DNA from: Natrialba swarupiae
GTDB taxonomy: Archaea > Halobacteriota > Halobacteria > Halobacteriales > Natrialbaceae
Assembly (NCBI RefSeq): GCF_008245225.1
Contig: NZ_VTAW01000002.1
Location: 186,001 to 250,000 of the forward strand
DNA length: 64,000 nt
Direction of reading: 5' to 3'
Shown here one piece after another: positions 34,507-43,036 of the stretch. The translations under genes and the position numbers were made by a program. Position 1 is the stretch's first letter. Each line of letters begins with the position of its first letter. The notes under the pieces are model-generated. The model did no database searches, was not told the origin of the DNA, and was given only the letters and a program-made list of their open reading frames with translations.

Positions 34507-35382
34507 ATGACGGTGGTTCTGGCAGGTGTCGGCGCCGATAGCACCAATCTCGGGGCTCTCGGGCCGCTGTACGACGACGGCCGGTTCGAGTACGTCCCGA
34601 TTCCGGAGAAGACGGCCGAGACGACCGAATCCACGACCCTCGGGGATTGGTCCTTATCGGCAGACGGTCGCGTCGCGGCCGACCTGACGACGCGAATCGA
34701 GCCACAGCCCGTCCGCGGAGGGGTCGACGCCGTCAGCGGTTCCGAACTCGAGTCCTGGCCGCTTCACCACGACCCGAACTTCGAGGCGCTCACCTACGGC
34801 GAGCACAGGACCAGCGGCTACGTCTCTCGGCTCCAGTCGCTCGAGGACGGGGACGTCGTGGGGTTCTACGTCGGCCTGCGCCGTCCCGATGGCGACAGGG
34901 CACACCGGTACCTGATCGGATACGCAACGGTCGACCGGGTCGACGTCGTCACGCCCGACACCCCACGAGCCGAGCGAGAGGCAATCCTCGAGCGACACGC
35001 GGAGAACGCTCACGCGAAGCGCGCTCGAGACGGGACGCTCTACCTCGAGGAGAAGACGGTCGTCTTCGTCGACGGGCGCGAACCGGGTGGCCTCTTCGAT
35101 CGTCATCCGATCCGCCTCAGCGAGTACGAGGTGAAACCGGGTAACGTTCGTGCACAGTACTATCTCCGCGAGTCGATCGAGGCGGGCTGGAACGTACGGG
35201 CGGGCGGGTCGAACATGATGTACAAGCCGGCGTACCGCTGTGGGCTCTCGGCCGAAGAGTTTCGCTCTCTCGTCGGTCCGCTTCGTGGCCGGTCGGCGAC
35301 AGACGCCGACGTGGAATCGGGTCTCGAGTCCGTGCCGGAACGGTCGGTTTCTTGTAACGATACGTCGAAGGACCGACAGTGA
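34507..35382 (+). CDS. Nmad3-like protein
   Basis: A 291-residue protein. The N-terminal VLAGVGADSTNLGALGPLYD followed by FEYVPIPEK looks like the Nmad3 family (nucleotide-modification-associated domain 3), recognised from memory rather than by a search. The middle has DPNFEALTYGE, GDVVGFYVGLRRPDG and HRYLIGYATVDRVDVV, and the end carries a basic glycine-rich segment (WNVRAGGSNMMYKP). Nmad3 was proposed to act with modified bases, but the activity is unproven. A GTG start of the next gene overlaps its stop, so it may be co-expressed with a hexapeptide-repeat acyltransferase. Confidence 0.5.
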   Translation: MTVVLAGVGADSTNLGALGPLYDDGRFEYVPIPEKTAETTESTTLGDWSLSADGRVAADLTTRIEPQPVRGGVDAVSGSELESWPLHHDPNFEALTYGEHRTSGYVSRLQSLEDGDVVGFYVGLRRPDGDRAHRYLIGYATVDRVDVVTPDTPRAEREAILERHAENAHAKRARDGTLYLEEKTVVFVDGREPGGLFDRHPIRLSEYEVKPGNVRAQYYLRESIEAGWNVRAGGSNMMYKPAYRCGLSAEEFRSLVGPLRGRSATDADVESGLESVPERSVSCNDTSKDRQ

Positions 35383-35894
35383 CCGAGGATAGGACCCGAC
35401 ACGACCGTATTAGCCGCCACGCCACGCCCGGGGTCGGAAACTCGCTCGCCACCTGGACCGCGGCGAAACACCCCATACGGATCGCGATCAACTACGTCGT
35501 CGTCTGGCTCGTCCGCATCTCGCCGAGCCTCCGGCTCAAGCGCTGGCTCCTTCGCCGAATCGGTACGACGGTTGGTGAGGGCGTCTCCTGGGGACTCGAG
35601 GCAACGCCGGACGTCTTCTGGCCGGAACTCCTCACGGTCGAAGATCACGCTATCGTCGGTTACGACGCGACGTTGCTCTGTCACGAGTTCCTGCAAGACG
35701 AGTACCGAACCGGCCGAGTCGTCGTCGGCGAACGGGCGATGATCGGCGCCGGTGCCATCGTCTTGCCCGGCGTCGAAATCGGGGCAGACGCACGGGTTGC
35801 GGCCAATTCGCTAGTGACGAAGGACGTCCCTCCGGGCGGGACCGTCGCCGGCGTCCCCGCCAGGCCAATGGGGTCAGACGACGATGACGAGTGA
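35379..35894 (+). CDS. hexapeptide-repeat acyltransferase
   Basis: A 171-residue protein. The C-terminal part shows the left-handed beta-helix hexad pattern (VVVGERAMIGAGAIVLPGVEIG, then NSLVTKDVPPGGTVAGVPAR), as in LpxA/maltose-acetyltransferase-type enzymes. The N-terminus (HPIRIAINYVVVWLVRISPSL) is hydrophobic and may contact the membrane. It has few full coils, so it probably works as a trimer. The acceptor is unknown. The GTG start overlaps the upstream Nmad3-like gene by 4 nt. Confidence 0.75.
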   Translation: MTEDRTRHDRISRHATPGVGNSLATWTAAKHPIRIAINYVVVWLVRISPSLRLKRWLLRRIGTTVGEGVSWGLEATPDVFWPELLTVEDHAIVGYDATLLCHEFLQDEYRTGRVVVGERAMIGAGAIVLPGVEIGADARVAANSLVTKDVPPGGTVAGVPARPMGSDDDDE

Positions 35895-35956
35895 ATTGCG
35901 ACGAGAGAGCTGACGATTTGGCGGCGACGTCGAACACCCGGCTCGACTCTACGGGT

Positions 35957-36027
35957 TGCGATGACTGATTGCCGGTCGATCGCTTACCGATCTGCGATCG
36001 ACCGGGACAGACGCATCGCAGTCCGTA
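35957..36027. repeat. 71-nt hairpin repeat, copy B
   Basis: The second copy of the element at 17136-17206 (62 of 71 positions match). In this copy the inner stem is perfect (CCGGTCGATCGC with GCGATCGACCGG), as is the outer stem TGCGATG/CATCGCA. It lies between the convergent ends of the acyltransferase and MATE genes and touches the MATE stop codon. Confidence 0.75.
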
Positions 36028-37617
36028 TCAGCCTGCTGGTTCTTCCGCGACCGGTTCAGCGTCGGACTCGTCGATATAGGTGCTCTTCCACGTTCCTCGA
36101 GAGAACCAGGCGACGCCGACGATCGCGCCGAGGACGTTGCCGACGGCCATCCCGGTCCAGATGCCGGTCTCGCCCCAGCCGAGCCCGAAAACGAGGACGA
36201 AGACGGTTCCGACGCGGCCGACCCACAGCGTGATCACGGAGATCGTCATCGCGATCTTGGTGTTGCCGGCGCCGCGGAAAGCGCCGAGCATCACCTGCGA
36301 GACGCCGATGAACGCGAACTCGACCGAGCGAATTCGGACGTACTCGACGCCGTAGGCGATCGTCGCCGGCGCGTCGGGGACGTCCCCCAGGAACACGCCG
36401 ACGATCGGCTCGGTGAACGTCACGGCGACGACCGCGACGAGGAACATGACGCCAGCGCCGGTCGACGCGGCGAGCCACGCCGAACGGGACGCTCGATCGG
36501 CCCGACCAGCGCCGAGATTTTGTCCGACCATCGTGTCGATCGCCCGACCTAGCCCCATCGCCGGCAGGAACACGAGCGAGATGAGCCGATTGCCGAGCCC
36601 GTAGGCGGCGACGACCGGCGGCGAGAACGTGACGACCATCGCAGTCAGGGCGATCATCGCCAGCGCGCTCGTGCTCTGTTCGATCATACTCGGCGTTCCG
36701 AGGCGAACGATGTCCTCGATGAACGCGAGGTCGGGTTTGAGGTGGGCGAGAGTGGTGGTTGGTCCGACAGTCGTCCCGAACAGTAACCACAACCCGATGC
36801 CGGTTCCGACGCCACGCGCAACGATCGTCGCGACCGCCGCTCCCTCGATCCCCCAGCCCGTAAAGCCGGTCGCCGAGAACAGCGATCCCTCGAGCGTTCG
36901 GAGCCCGAGCCAGCCGAACAGCGGATTCTCCTGGAAGCCGAAGATCAAGAACGGATCGAGGACGACGTTGACGATCACGGAGACGACCATCACCAGCATC
37001 GGCGTCCGCGTATCGCCGTAGCCACGCATCAGCGCGGAGAAGACAAAGAAACCGAACATGAGTGGAATTCCGAGGAAGAACACTTCCATGTAGTCCGCTG
37101 CGAGTGGGATGACTGCCGCGGACGTTTCGGGATCGCTCGGCAGAATCTCGAGGGCCGGCCGGGTGTAGAAGTAGCCACCGATCGCGATCACGACGGACAG
37201 TAGCCCGACGAACGAAACCGTCTGCCCGGCGACCAGTCCGGCCGACCGGTTCCCTTCGGCGCCCATGTACTGGGCGACGAGGATCGCTCCGGCGGTCGTG
37301 AACCCGCCGGCGATCGCGATCAACAGGAAGACGAGCGGGAACGCGAGACTGATCGCGCCGACAGCGTCCGCGGAGAGTCGGCCGAGATAGAGCGTGTCGA
37401 CGACGTTGTAGGTGACCTGCAACAGCTGAATAACGACGATCGGCCAGGCGAGGTGAAACAACGGGCGGATGAGACTCCCCTCGGTGATCGACTCGGTCGG
37501 ATCGTCGAACGCAGACTCCGACCCCCCGTCCAACCCCTCATCCGCCGTGTCGCGTTCGAACTCGCCACTCGAGTCGGAGTGATCGTCGGGGTCGGAGGTT
37601 GGATCGTCTGAACTCAT
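36028..37617 (-). CDS. MATE family efflux transporter
   Basis: A 529-residue membrane protein with about twelve hydrophobic helices in two similar halves. The first begins RPLFHLAWPIVVIQLLQVTYNVVDTLYLG, which has the usual MATE start. MATE pumps export cationic compounds with sodium or proton exchange. An acidic, serine-rich cytoplasmic N-terminus of about 45 residues precedes the first helix. It is transcribed from the same strand as the Get3/ArsA gene upstream, but 177 nt separate them. Confidence 0.93.
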   Translation of the reverse strand: MSSDDPTSDPDDHSDSSGEFERDTADEGLDGGSESAFDDPTESITEGSLIRPLFHLAWPIVVIQLLQVTYNVVDTLYLGRLSADAVGAISLAFPLVFLLIAIAGGFTTAGAILVAQYMGAEGNRSAGLVAGQTVSFVGLLSVVIAIGGYFYTRPALEILPSDPETSAAVIPLAADYMEVFFLGIPLMFGFFVFSALMRGYGDTRTPMLVMVVSVIVNVVLDPFLIFGFQENPLFGWLGLRTLEGSLFSATGFTGWGIEGAAVATIVARGVGTGIGLWLLFGTTVGPTTTLAHLKPDLAFIEDIVRLGTPSMIEQSTSALAMIALTAMVVTFSPPVVAAYGLGNRLISLVFLPAMGLGRAIDTMVGQNLGAGRADRASRSAWLAASTGAGVMFLVAVVAVTFTEPIVGVFLGDVPDAPATIAYGVEYVRIRSVEFAFIGVSQVMLGAFRGAGNTKIAMTISVITLWVGRVGTVFVLVFGLGWGETGIWTGMAVGNVLGAIVGVAWFSRGTWKSTYIDESDAEPVAEEPAG

Positions 37618-37794
37618 GCGTAAACGCCGTCGGCGAGTCCGTACCCGAAGGCCCGCGTCAGTTCGCGGCCATCCCGAGTGCGGACACCACAGGATGTGCC
37701 TCGACTGGTTGGAGAGGGGCCGGAGGCGGGAACCGCAGTCACTGACCGAATAGTCAGTTACGGCCGGGAAAATCCTTTCGAAACGATATTTCGA

Positions 37795-38967
37795 TTACCG
37801 GAGACAGGCGGCGACGACCTCGAGCATCCCCTCGCCGCGAACCTCGTCTGCGAACAGCGGGACGCGCTTGACGTCGGTCCCCCGGAACAGTTCCTGTGCC
37901 TCCGAGAGTGCTGATTGCTGGACGTCCCACCGACGCTGGCAGAACGCACAGTCCTCGAGGTTCGGCTGGAGGAACTCCCCCTCGACGTCGTCGGTGACGT
38001 CCGAGAGTGGCTCCATGACGCGGTTGACGACGATCGTCCCGACCGGAATGTCGAACTCGTCGAGACGCGTGCGAAGTCGCTTGGACTCGAGGACGCTCAT
38101 CTCCTCGGGGATCATCACGATCCGGAAGTCCGTCCGCTTCGGATCACGGAGTGCGGCTCGAAGACGCTCGATCCGCTCGCGAAGCACCTCCAGATCCTCG
38201 AGGCCTTCCTCGTCAGGTATTTCCTCGCCGCCGAACATCCCCTTGACGTTCTCGAACATCCCGCCGATCCGCTGGCGAAACTGGAGGAGACGGCCCGTCA
38301 TGGTGTCCATGAGTTCGGGCAACTGAAGCAGTCGAAGCGTGTGGCCCGTCGGTGCCGTGTCGACGACGACCCGCTCGAATCGGGGGTCGTCGAGGTACTC
38401 GAGAAGCAGTTGCATCGCCGCCGCCTCGTCGGCACCGGGCATCGCGCCGCCAAGGAGAGCGTCCATCGGATTCCCTTCGCCGAGCATCTCGCCCAGGCCG
38501 CCGAGATCGCCGGGCATCTCGGGACCGCCGGCCCCTCCGGCCTCACTGCCTCCGCCTCCGGCTCCGCCGAACGCCGCCTTCCCGCCCTCGATCGCCGCGT
38601 CCGGATCGATCTCGACCCCGTAGAGGGGCACGTCCTCCCGAATGCGACCGGGTTCCGTGGGAACGGGGGTCTCGAAGGTATCGGAGAGCGAGTGTGCCGG
38701 GTCCGTCGAGACGACGAGCGTCGAGGTACCGCCGCGGGCGCTGTCCAGCGCGGTCGCCGCGGCCATCGTCGTCTTCCCGACACCGCCTTTCCCGCCGTAG
38801 AGGACGTACTCCGGCCCCTCGAGTGGCTCGTCTGAGGGTTCGACCTCGATCGTTTCGCGGTCGTCGACGGAGCCAGCGTCGTCCGTCGGGGTGACCTCGA
38901 TGGTGTGTGCACCGCCGTCGCCATCGTCTGCGTTCTCCTCGACCGGCTCGACGTCGATTCCGCTCAT
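37795..38967 (-). CDS. Get3/ArsA-type ATPase
   Basis: A 390-residue protein. The P-loop is GGKGGVGKTT (residues about 58-67), and DPAHSLSDTF is switch I. A glycine- and methionine-rich insert (AFGGAGGGGSEAGG, then PMDALLGGAMPGADEAAAMQ) replaces part of the helical client-binding region. CxxC is found in LEDCAFCQRRW and may hold a dimer-bridging zinc. It has one ATPase domain, as in Get3, not the double ArsA. It probably escorts tail-anchored or other membrane proteins. The start at 38967 is preferred over one 24 nt upstream. An acidic N-terminal extension of about 50 residues is present. Confidence 0.9.
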   Translation of the reverse strand: MSGIDVEPVEENADDGDGGAHTIEVTPTDDAGSVDDRETIEVEPSDEPLEGPEYVLYGGKGGVGKTTMAAATALDSARGGTSTLVVSTDPAHSLSDTFETPVPTEPGRIREDVPLYGVEIDPDAAIEGGKAAFGGAGGGGSEAGGAGGPEMPGDLGGLGEMLGEGNPMDALLGGAMPGADEAAAMQLLLEYLDDPRFERVVVDTAPTGHTLRLLQLPELMDTMTGRLLQFRQRIGGMFENVKGMFGGEEIPDEEGLEDLEVLRERIERLRAALRDPKRTDFRIVMIPEEMSVLESKRLRTRLDEFDIPVGTIVVNRVMEPLSDVTDDVEGEFLQPNLEDCAFCQRRWDVQQSALSEAQELFRGTDVKRVPLFADEVRGEGMLEVVAACLR

Positions 38968-39149
38968 GGTCGTGATACCTCGTCCCAACACCTGTATTCG
39001 TCGGTCCGGATCGGTCAGGTGCGCAATGACGTGCAGTGGCTACGACACCTCGAGCGCCGCCCACGGTACCCGGCCGGATCTACCGCTACTCGAGACCGTT
39101 CGAATTACCGACACTTGGGATGGTGATTTAACACCATTATATATTTAGT

Positions 39150-39186
39150 CGGCATATTATCGTTTAAGCCACATCATTAAATACGA
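39150..39186. promoter_or_regulatory. AT-rich promoter region before the 39253 gene
   Basis: The tract from about 39130 to 39186 (ATATATTTAG, then CATTAAATACGAG) is the most AT-rich part of the gap between the Get3 gene and the small zinc-ribbon gene. CATTAAATAC at about 39174-39183 would leave a leader of about 45 nt. Confidence 0.35.
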
Positions 39187-39252
39187 GATCGCCGTTCGTT
39201 CGGTCAAGAGATCCGATCCGAGATCGGGTCACCGACAACACGCCTCACTACC

Positions 39253-39531
39253 ATGTCACTACAAACCACGCAACGGACGGCGACGGAATCGACACTCGAG
39301 GAGACCACACCGACCCGCCAGGGCAACACCGAATCGTTCCCGTACGAAACGCCCGCCACCGGTGTCGCGCTTCCGACGCCAACCACCCGCGGTGTCCTCC
39401 GGTCCGAAGACGAGAACCAACCGACGGGGACGACAGGAACGACCGACTGTCCCGTCTGTGGCGAATCGACAGTCAACGGTGCAGGCCTGTTCGCCTGTAC
39501 CGACTGTTGCTGGACCGGATCGCTCCGGTAA
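39253..39531 (+). CDS. small zinc-ribbon protein
   Basis: A 92-residue protein. Two CxxC pairs at the C-terminus (DCPVCGESTVNGAGLFACTDCCW) form a zinc ribbon. The N-terminal 60 residues are threonine-rich and probably disordered, with the short motif FPYETPATGVALPTP. A conserved haloarchaeal small protein is likely; its function is unknown. Confidence 0.6.
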   Translation: MSLQTTQRTATESTLEETTPTRQGNTESFPYETPATGVALPTPTTRGVLRSEDENQPTGTTGTTDCPVCGESTVNGAGLFACTDCCWTGSLR

Positions 39532-39605
39532 CTCGAGGAGCACGCAGCTTTCGGAGTCGATGACACGATTCTTCCCGCTCACGCTCCGAATCATACACAC
39601 ACAAC

Positions 39606-40706
39606 CTACACGAATCGAGTCGCCAACCGCTCGGCGGCTTCCTCGACTCGAGGCGTGACGAGTGCGAACCGGAGCCACTCGGTCCGCGAGTCGCCGAACG
39701 CCTCGCCGGGCATACCGGCGACACCGGCTTCGTCGATCAGTTCGAAGACGTTCTCGAGCGTTCCCGGATACCCCTCGAAGCGCGCCATCACGTAGAACGC
39801 GCCCTTCGGTGTCGTGTACTCGGCACCCGCTTCCTCGAGTGCGTCGGTGAACGCGTCCACCCGCTCGCGGAGGAGTTCGCGGTTTCGCTCGTAGTAGTCG
39901 GGTTCGGTCTCCCGGAGCGCGTTCAAGACGGCGTACTGTGAGGGACGACTGCCGGCGACGTTGACCAGCATGTGCCGGCTCCTCGCGTTCTCGACAAGCT
40001 CGGGCGGGAAGATCGCGTAGCCGACGCGAAAGCCCGTGATCGCCAGCGACTTCGAGAAGGCGTTCGTAACGATCCGGTGGTTGGAGTCGACCGAGAGGGC
40101 GCTCGCGAACTCCCCCGAGAGGTCGAAGTTGTCGTACACCTCGTCGCTAATCAACAGGGCGTCGTACTCCTCGGCGATCGCCACGAGTTCGCGGACGGTT
40201 TCGGCGGAATAGACCGCCCCCGTCGGGTTGTTCGGCGAGTTCACGACGATCGCCGCCGTCTCCTCGCTCGCCGCCGCACGGACGTCCGCCGGATCGAGCT
40301 GGCCCTCGTCGTCGGTCGCGACGAACCGTTGAGTGCCGCCGAGCATCGTCGTCTTCCCCGGATAGTAGGGGTAGACCGGGTCCGTCAGAATTACGTCCTC
40401 CCCACGATCGCGCTCGAGCGCCCGTGCCATCGCGAGGTAGTTCGCCTCGCCCGCGCCGTTGGTCACCACGACCTGTTCGACGTCGACGCCGCGACGGGCG
40501 GCGATCTCCTTCCGAAGCTCGAGCAGTCCGTCGCTCGGCGGATACTGAAACGCGGCGGGTTCGAGGTCGGCGTACTCGGAGAGTCCGTCGCGCAGCGCCT
40601 GGGGTGGCTCCCAGTCGGGGTTGCCACTCACCATGTCGATCACGTCACGATCCACACTCGAGGCGTACTTCATGACCCGGAAGAACAGCGGCGTCTCGTA
40701 CTCCAT
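39606..40706 (-). CDS. PLP-dependent aminotransferase (class I/II)
   Basis: A 366-residue fold-type I aminotransferase. The Schiff-base lysine is in TNAFSKSLAITGFRVGYA, and SPNNPTGAVYS and DEVYDNFDL are the usual substrate and cofactor signatures. The substrate amino acid cannot be fixed from sequence; aspartate or a branched or aromatic amino acid is possible. The ATG at 40706 (MEYETPLFFRV) is chosen because the longer frame upstream is arginine-rich and non-homologous. It follows the frameshifted propeller gene on the same strand after 124 nt. Confidence 0.92.
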   Translation of the reverse strand: MEYETPLFFRVMKYASSVDRDVIDMVSGNPDWEPPQALRDGLSEYADLEPAAFQYPPSDGLLELRKEIAARRGVDVEQVVVTNGAGEANYLAMARALERDRGEDVILTDPVYPYYPGKTTMLGGTQRFVATDDEGQLDPADVRAAASEETAAIVVNSPNNPTGAVYSAETVRELVAIAEEYDALLISDEVYDNFDLSGEFASALSVDSNHRIVTNAFSKSLAITGFRVGYAIFPPELVENARSRHMLVNVAGSRPSQYAVLNALRETEPDYYERNRELLRERVDAFTDALEEAGAEYTTPKGAFYVMARFEGYPGTLENVFELIDEAGVAGMPGEAFGDSRTEWLRFALVTPRVEEAAERLATRFV

Positions 40707-40830
40707 GCGTGATACTGTCGCCGGCGATACGTCGTTCTTTCCGTTGACAGCGTACGGCGCTCTCGCCGGTCGTCGGTCGTCCGACTGCAGTGATCGACCG
40801 CCGACCGCACGTTTCGACGCCACGGAGCGA

Positions 40831-41798
40831 TCAATCGATCGAAATCGAGGCCAGTGTGCCGTCGACGAGCGCGTAGAGATCGCCGGCGGCGGCGAACAGC
40901 CCATCGATCGTCCCCTCGAACCGGTGTCGCCAGCGGCGTCGTCCCCGCGTTTCGTCCCACAACTCGAGCCCGTTCGTCCCGACGAATCCCGCGGCGAAGG
41001 AGTCCTCGAAAGTGATGATCTCCGGCGGCGTGTAGACGAGTTCCCCGGTTATCGGGCTACTGACCCGCGGGACAACTCGCATGTTGCCCTCCCATCCGAG
41101 GCTCCCGTTTCGCGATCGAGCGCGACGACCGACCTGTGCTCCGACCGGTCGGGTTCGACCGACAGGACGACCACGTCGTCGACGACCGCGATCGGCGTGT
41201 GTCGGTCCCCGTCGCGAAACGACCACTCGACGGTCCCCTCGCTCAGGTCGAAGGCGCGGTAGCCGTCACCTGGAACGAGTCCAAACGACGGGGAGTAGGT
41301 GTAGATCATGTTCCCCTCCCACCGCCAGCGTTCGTCGCCCGTTTCGGGATCGAACCCGACCGTCTCGCGCCCGTTCGACGCATAACAGACGACCGCGTCG
41401 TCGGCCCGGAACAGCCGCTGGTAGCTCCCCTCCGTGTGCCACAGTTCGTCCCCACTCGAGCGATCGACCGCGAGCACGCCACCGTCGCCGTAGGCGTACC
41501 ACCCCGAGTCGTCTTCCTCGATTCCCCGGATCGGTCCGTGGACGTGGCGTCGGACGGGACCGCCGTTCGATCGTGAGAGTACGAGCAGTTCGCGCTCGGT
41601 CGCGACGACCGTCAGATTCGGAGTCGCCTCGATTGCCACCACGTCGGCGGAGACGTCGCGTTTCCAGGCGACCGTCGGGCCGTCTTCCAGATAGAACCCG
41701 ACGTCGAGGTCCTCCTCGAGGGAATCGACGTCGAGACAGCCCGCGGTTAGCCCGATGCCGGCGACGCCGATCGATCCGAGAAGACCTCGACGGTTCAT
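40831..41798 (-). pseudogene. frameshifted PQQ-type beta-propeller lipoprotein
   Basis: Two reading frames together encode one PQQ-like beta-propeller protein. The first (stop at 41049) starts MNRRGLLGSIGVAGIGLTAGC, a Tat-like signal with a lipobox, and carries blades such as VLAVDRSSGDELWHTEG. It changes sense within ETG at about 41104-41106. The second frame continues with SLGWEGNMRVVPRVSSP to the stop at 40831. Adding one G to the GGG run (minus strand) restores one frame of about 322 codons. It is therefore either a recent single-base deletion or a sequencing error. The full protein would be an extracellular lipoprotein. Confidence 0.82.
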
Positions 41799-41914
41799 CC
41801 AGTAGAAGTCATTCGATTTCCTATATAATCCAATCGGAACGTCAAACGAGACTATCGTCGGTGCTGGCGTCGGGTCCCGACCATTGACAACGACCGACGC
41901 CGTTCGTTCGGACG

Positions 41915-42436
41915 ATGACCGATCAGATCGATCGCGAGCGCCCCGTGGCGGTCGCCGACGCGCTTCGAGAGACGGACGAGACCCTGGCGGTCGCCGAGTC
42001 CTGTACCGGCGGGCTGATCGGGGCCGCGATCACCGCCGTTCCCGGCGCGAGCGACTTCTTCGATTCGGGGGTGACGGCCTATGCCTACGGCGCAAAGCGG
42101 AGATTCCTCGGGGTCAGCCGCGAGTCACTCGACGAACACGGCGCCGTCTCCGCGCCGGTCGCTCGCGAGATGGCCCGCGGCGTCCGTGACGTCGCAGACG
42201 TCACCTGGGGGCTCTCCACGACTGGAATCGCGGGGCCGACCGGCGGAACGGCGGAGAATCCCGTCGGCACCGTCTACGTCGGCGTCGCCTACGCTGGTCC
42301 CTGGGGGAGCGAGTCCTCGTTTGCGACCGCCACGCGGTACGAGTTCGACGGCGACCGTGCGGAGATCCGCGCACGAACGGTCGACCAGGCGCTCGAGGAC
42401 CTGCTCGCGGCGATCGACGAGCGCGACCGCGAATAA
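41915..42436 (+). CDS. CinA C-terminal family protein (nicotinamide-nucleotide amidase type)
   Basis: A 173-residue protein. LAVAESCTGGLIGAAITAVPGASDFF and STTGIAGPTGGTAENPVGTVYVG are the hallmark motifs of CinA/PncC, which deamidates nicotinamide mononucleotide in NAD recycling. It consists only of this domain, with no CinA N-terminal part. The catalytic serine and lysine region (SCTGG; YGAKRRFLGV) is present. Expression partners are not clear. Confidence 0.88.
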   Translation: MTDQIDRERPVAVADALRETDETLAVAESCTGGLIGAAITAVPGASDFFDSGVTAYAYGAKRRFLGVSRESLDEHGAVSAPVAREMARGVRDVADVTWGLSTTGIAGPTGGTAENPVGTVYVGVAYAGPWGSESSFATATRYEFDGDRAEIRARTVDQALEDLLAAIDERDRE

Positions 42437-42520
42437 ACGGTTCGGGTTCGAAGAGCTTTCCACTCGGGGAACACTCTCGAGAGAAAGGTATTCGTCCGTC
42501 GGTTCACGAGTAGGGGGTGG

Positions 42521-43018
42521 ATGAACAAGAAGGGACACGTGCTCAACGCCGTGTTGTTGAGCATCGGGCTGGGGTATATCCTCGAGCCGGCGACGGAGCT
42601 GTCGGCGGTACCGGAAACACTCTGGACGATGGTAGCGATCACGGTTCCGGTCACGCTCGGTGCCATGGTTCCGGACATCGACACGGCCTTCGGCACGCAC
42701 CGAAAGACGCTCCACAATCTCCCGTTGTTGATCGGGTTCGTCGCGTTCCCGTTTTACTTCGGGAACCTCGAGTACGTCTGGATCGGCGTCCTGACCCACT
42801 ACGTCCTCGACATGGCCGGGAGCAGACGCGGCATCGCGCTGTTCTACCCGCTGCTCTCGACGGAGTACGATCTTCCGACCGGCGTCCCCGTCAGCAGCCG
42901 GTACGCGACGATCGTCACGGTGCTCGTGACGGGTGTCGAACTGGCGGTCGCAGCGGCGATCGTCTTCGACGTGCCCCAGTGGGGACTCGAGGTCGGTCGC
43001 CAGACGCTCGGGATCTGA
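42521..43018 (+). CDS. YdjM/DUF457-type membrane protein
   Basis: A 165-residue membrane protein. MNKKGHVLNA at the start and MVPDIDTAFGTHRKTLHNLP carry the conserved histidine and aspartate residues of the metal-dependent-hydrolase-like YdjM family. Four or five hydrophobic helices are visible. Its biochemical role is unknown. Confidence 0.82.
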   Translation: MNKKGHVLNAVLLSIGLGYILEPATELSAVPETLWTMVAITVPVTLGAMVPDIDTAFGTHRKTLHNLPLLIGFVAFPFYFGNLEYVWIGVLTHYVLDMAGSRRGIALFYPLLSTEYDLPTGVPVSSRYATIVTVLVTGVELAVAAAIVFDVPQWGLEVGRQTLGI

Positions 43019-43036
43019 AAACGAAACGGACCGACG

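Noticed and set aside
36056-36790. A 244-residue arginine-rich minus-strand frame inside the MATE gene
   Set aside because: It lies in a different frame of the same strand as a well-supported MATE transporter and has shadow-type composition.
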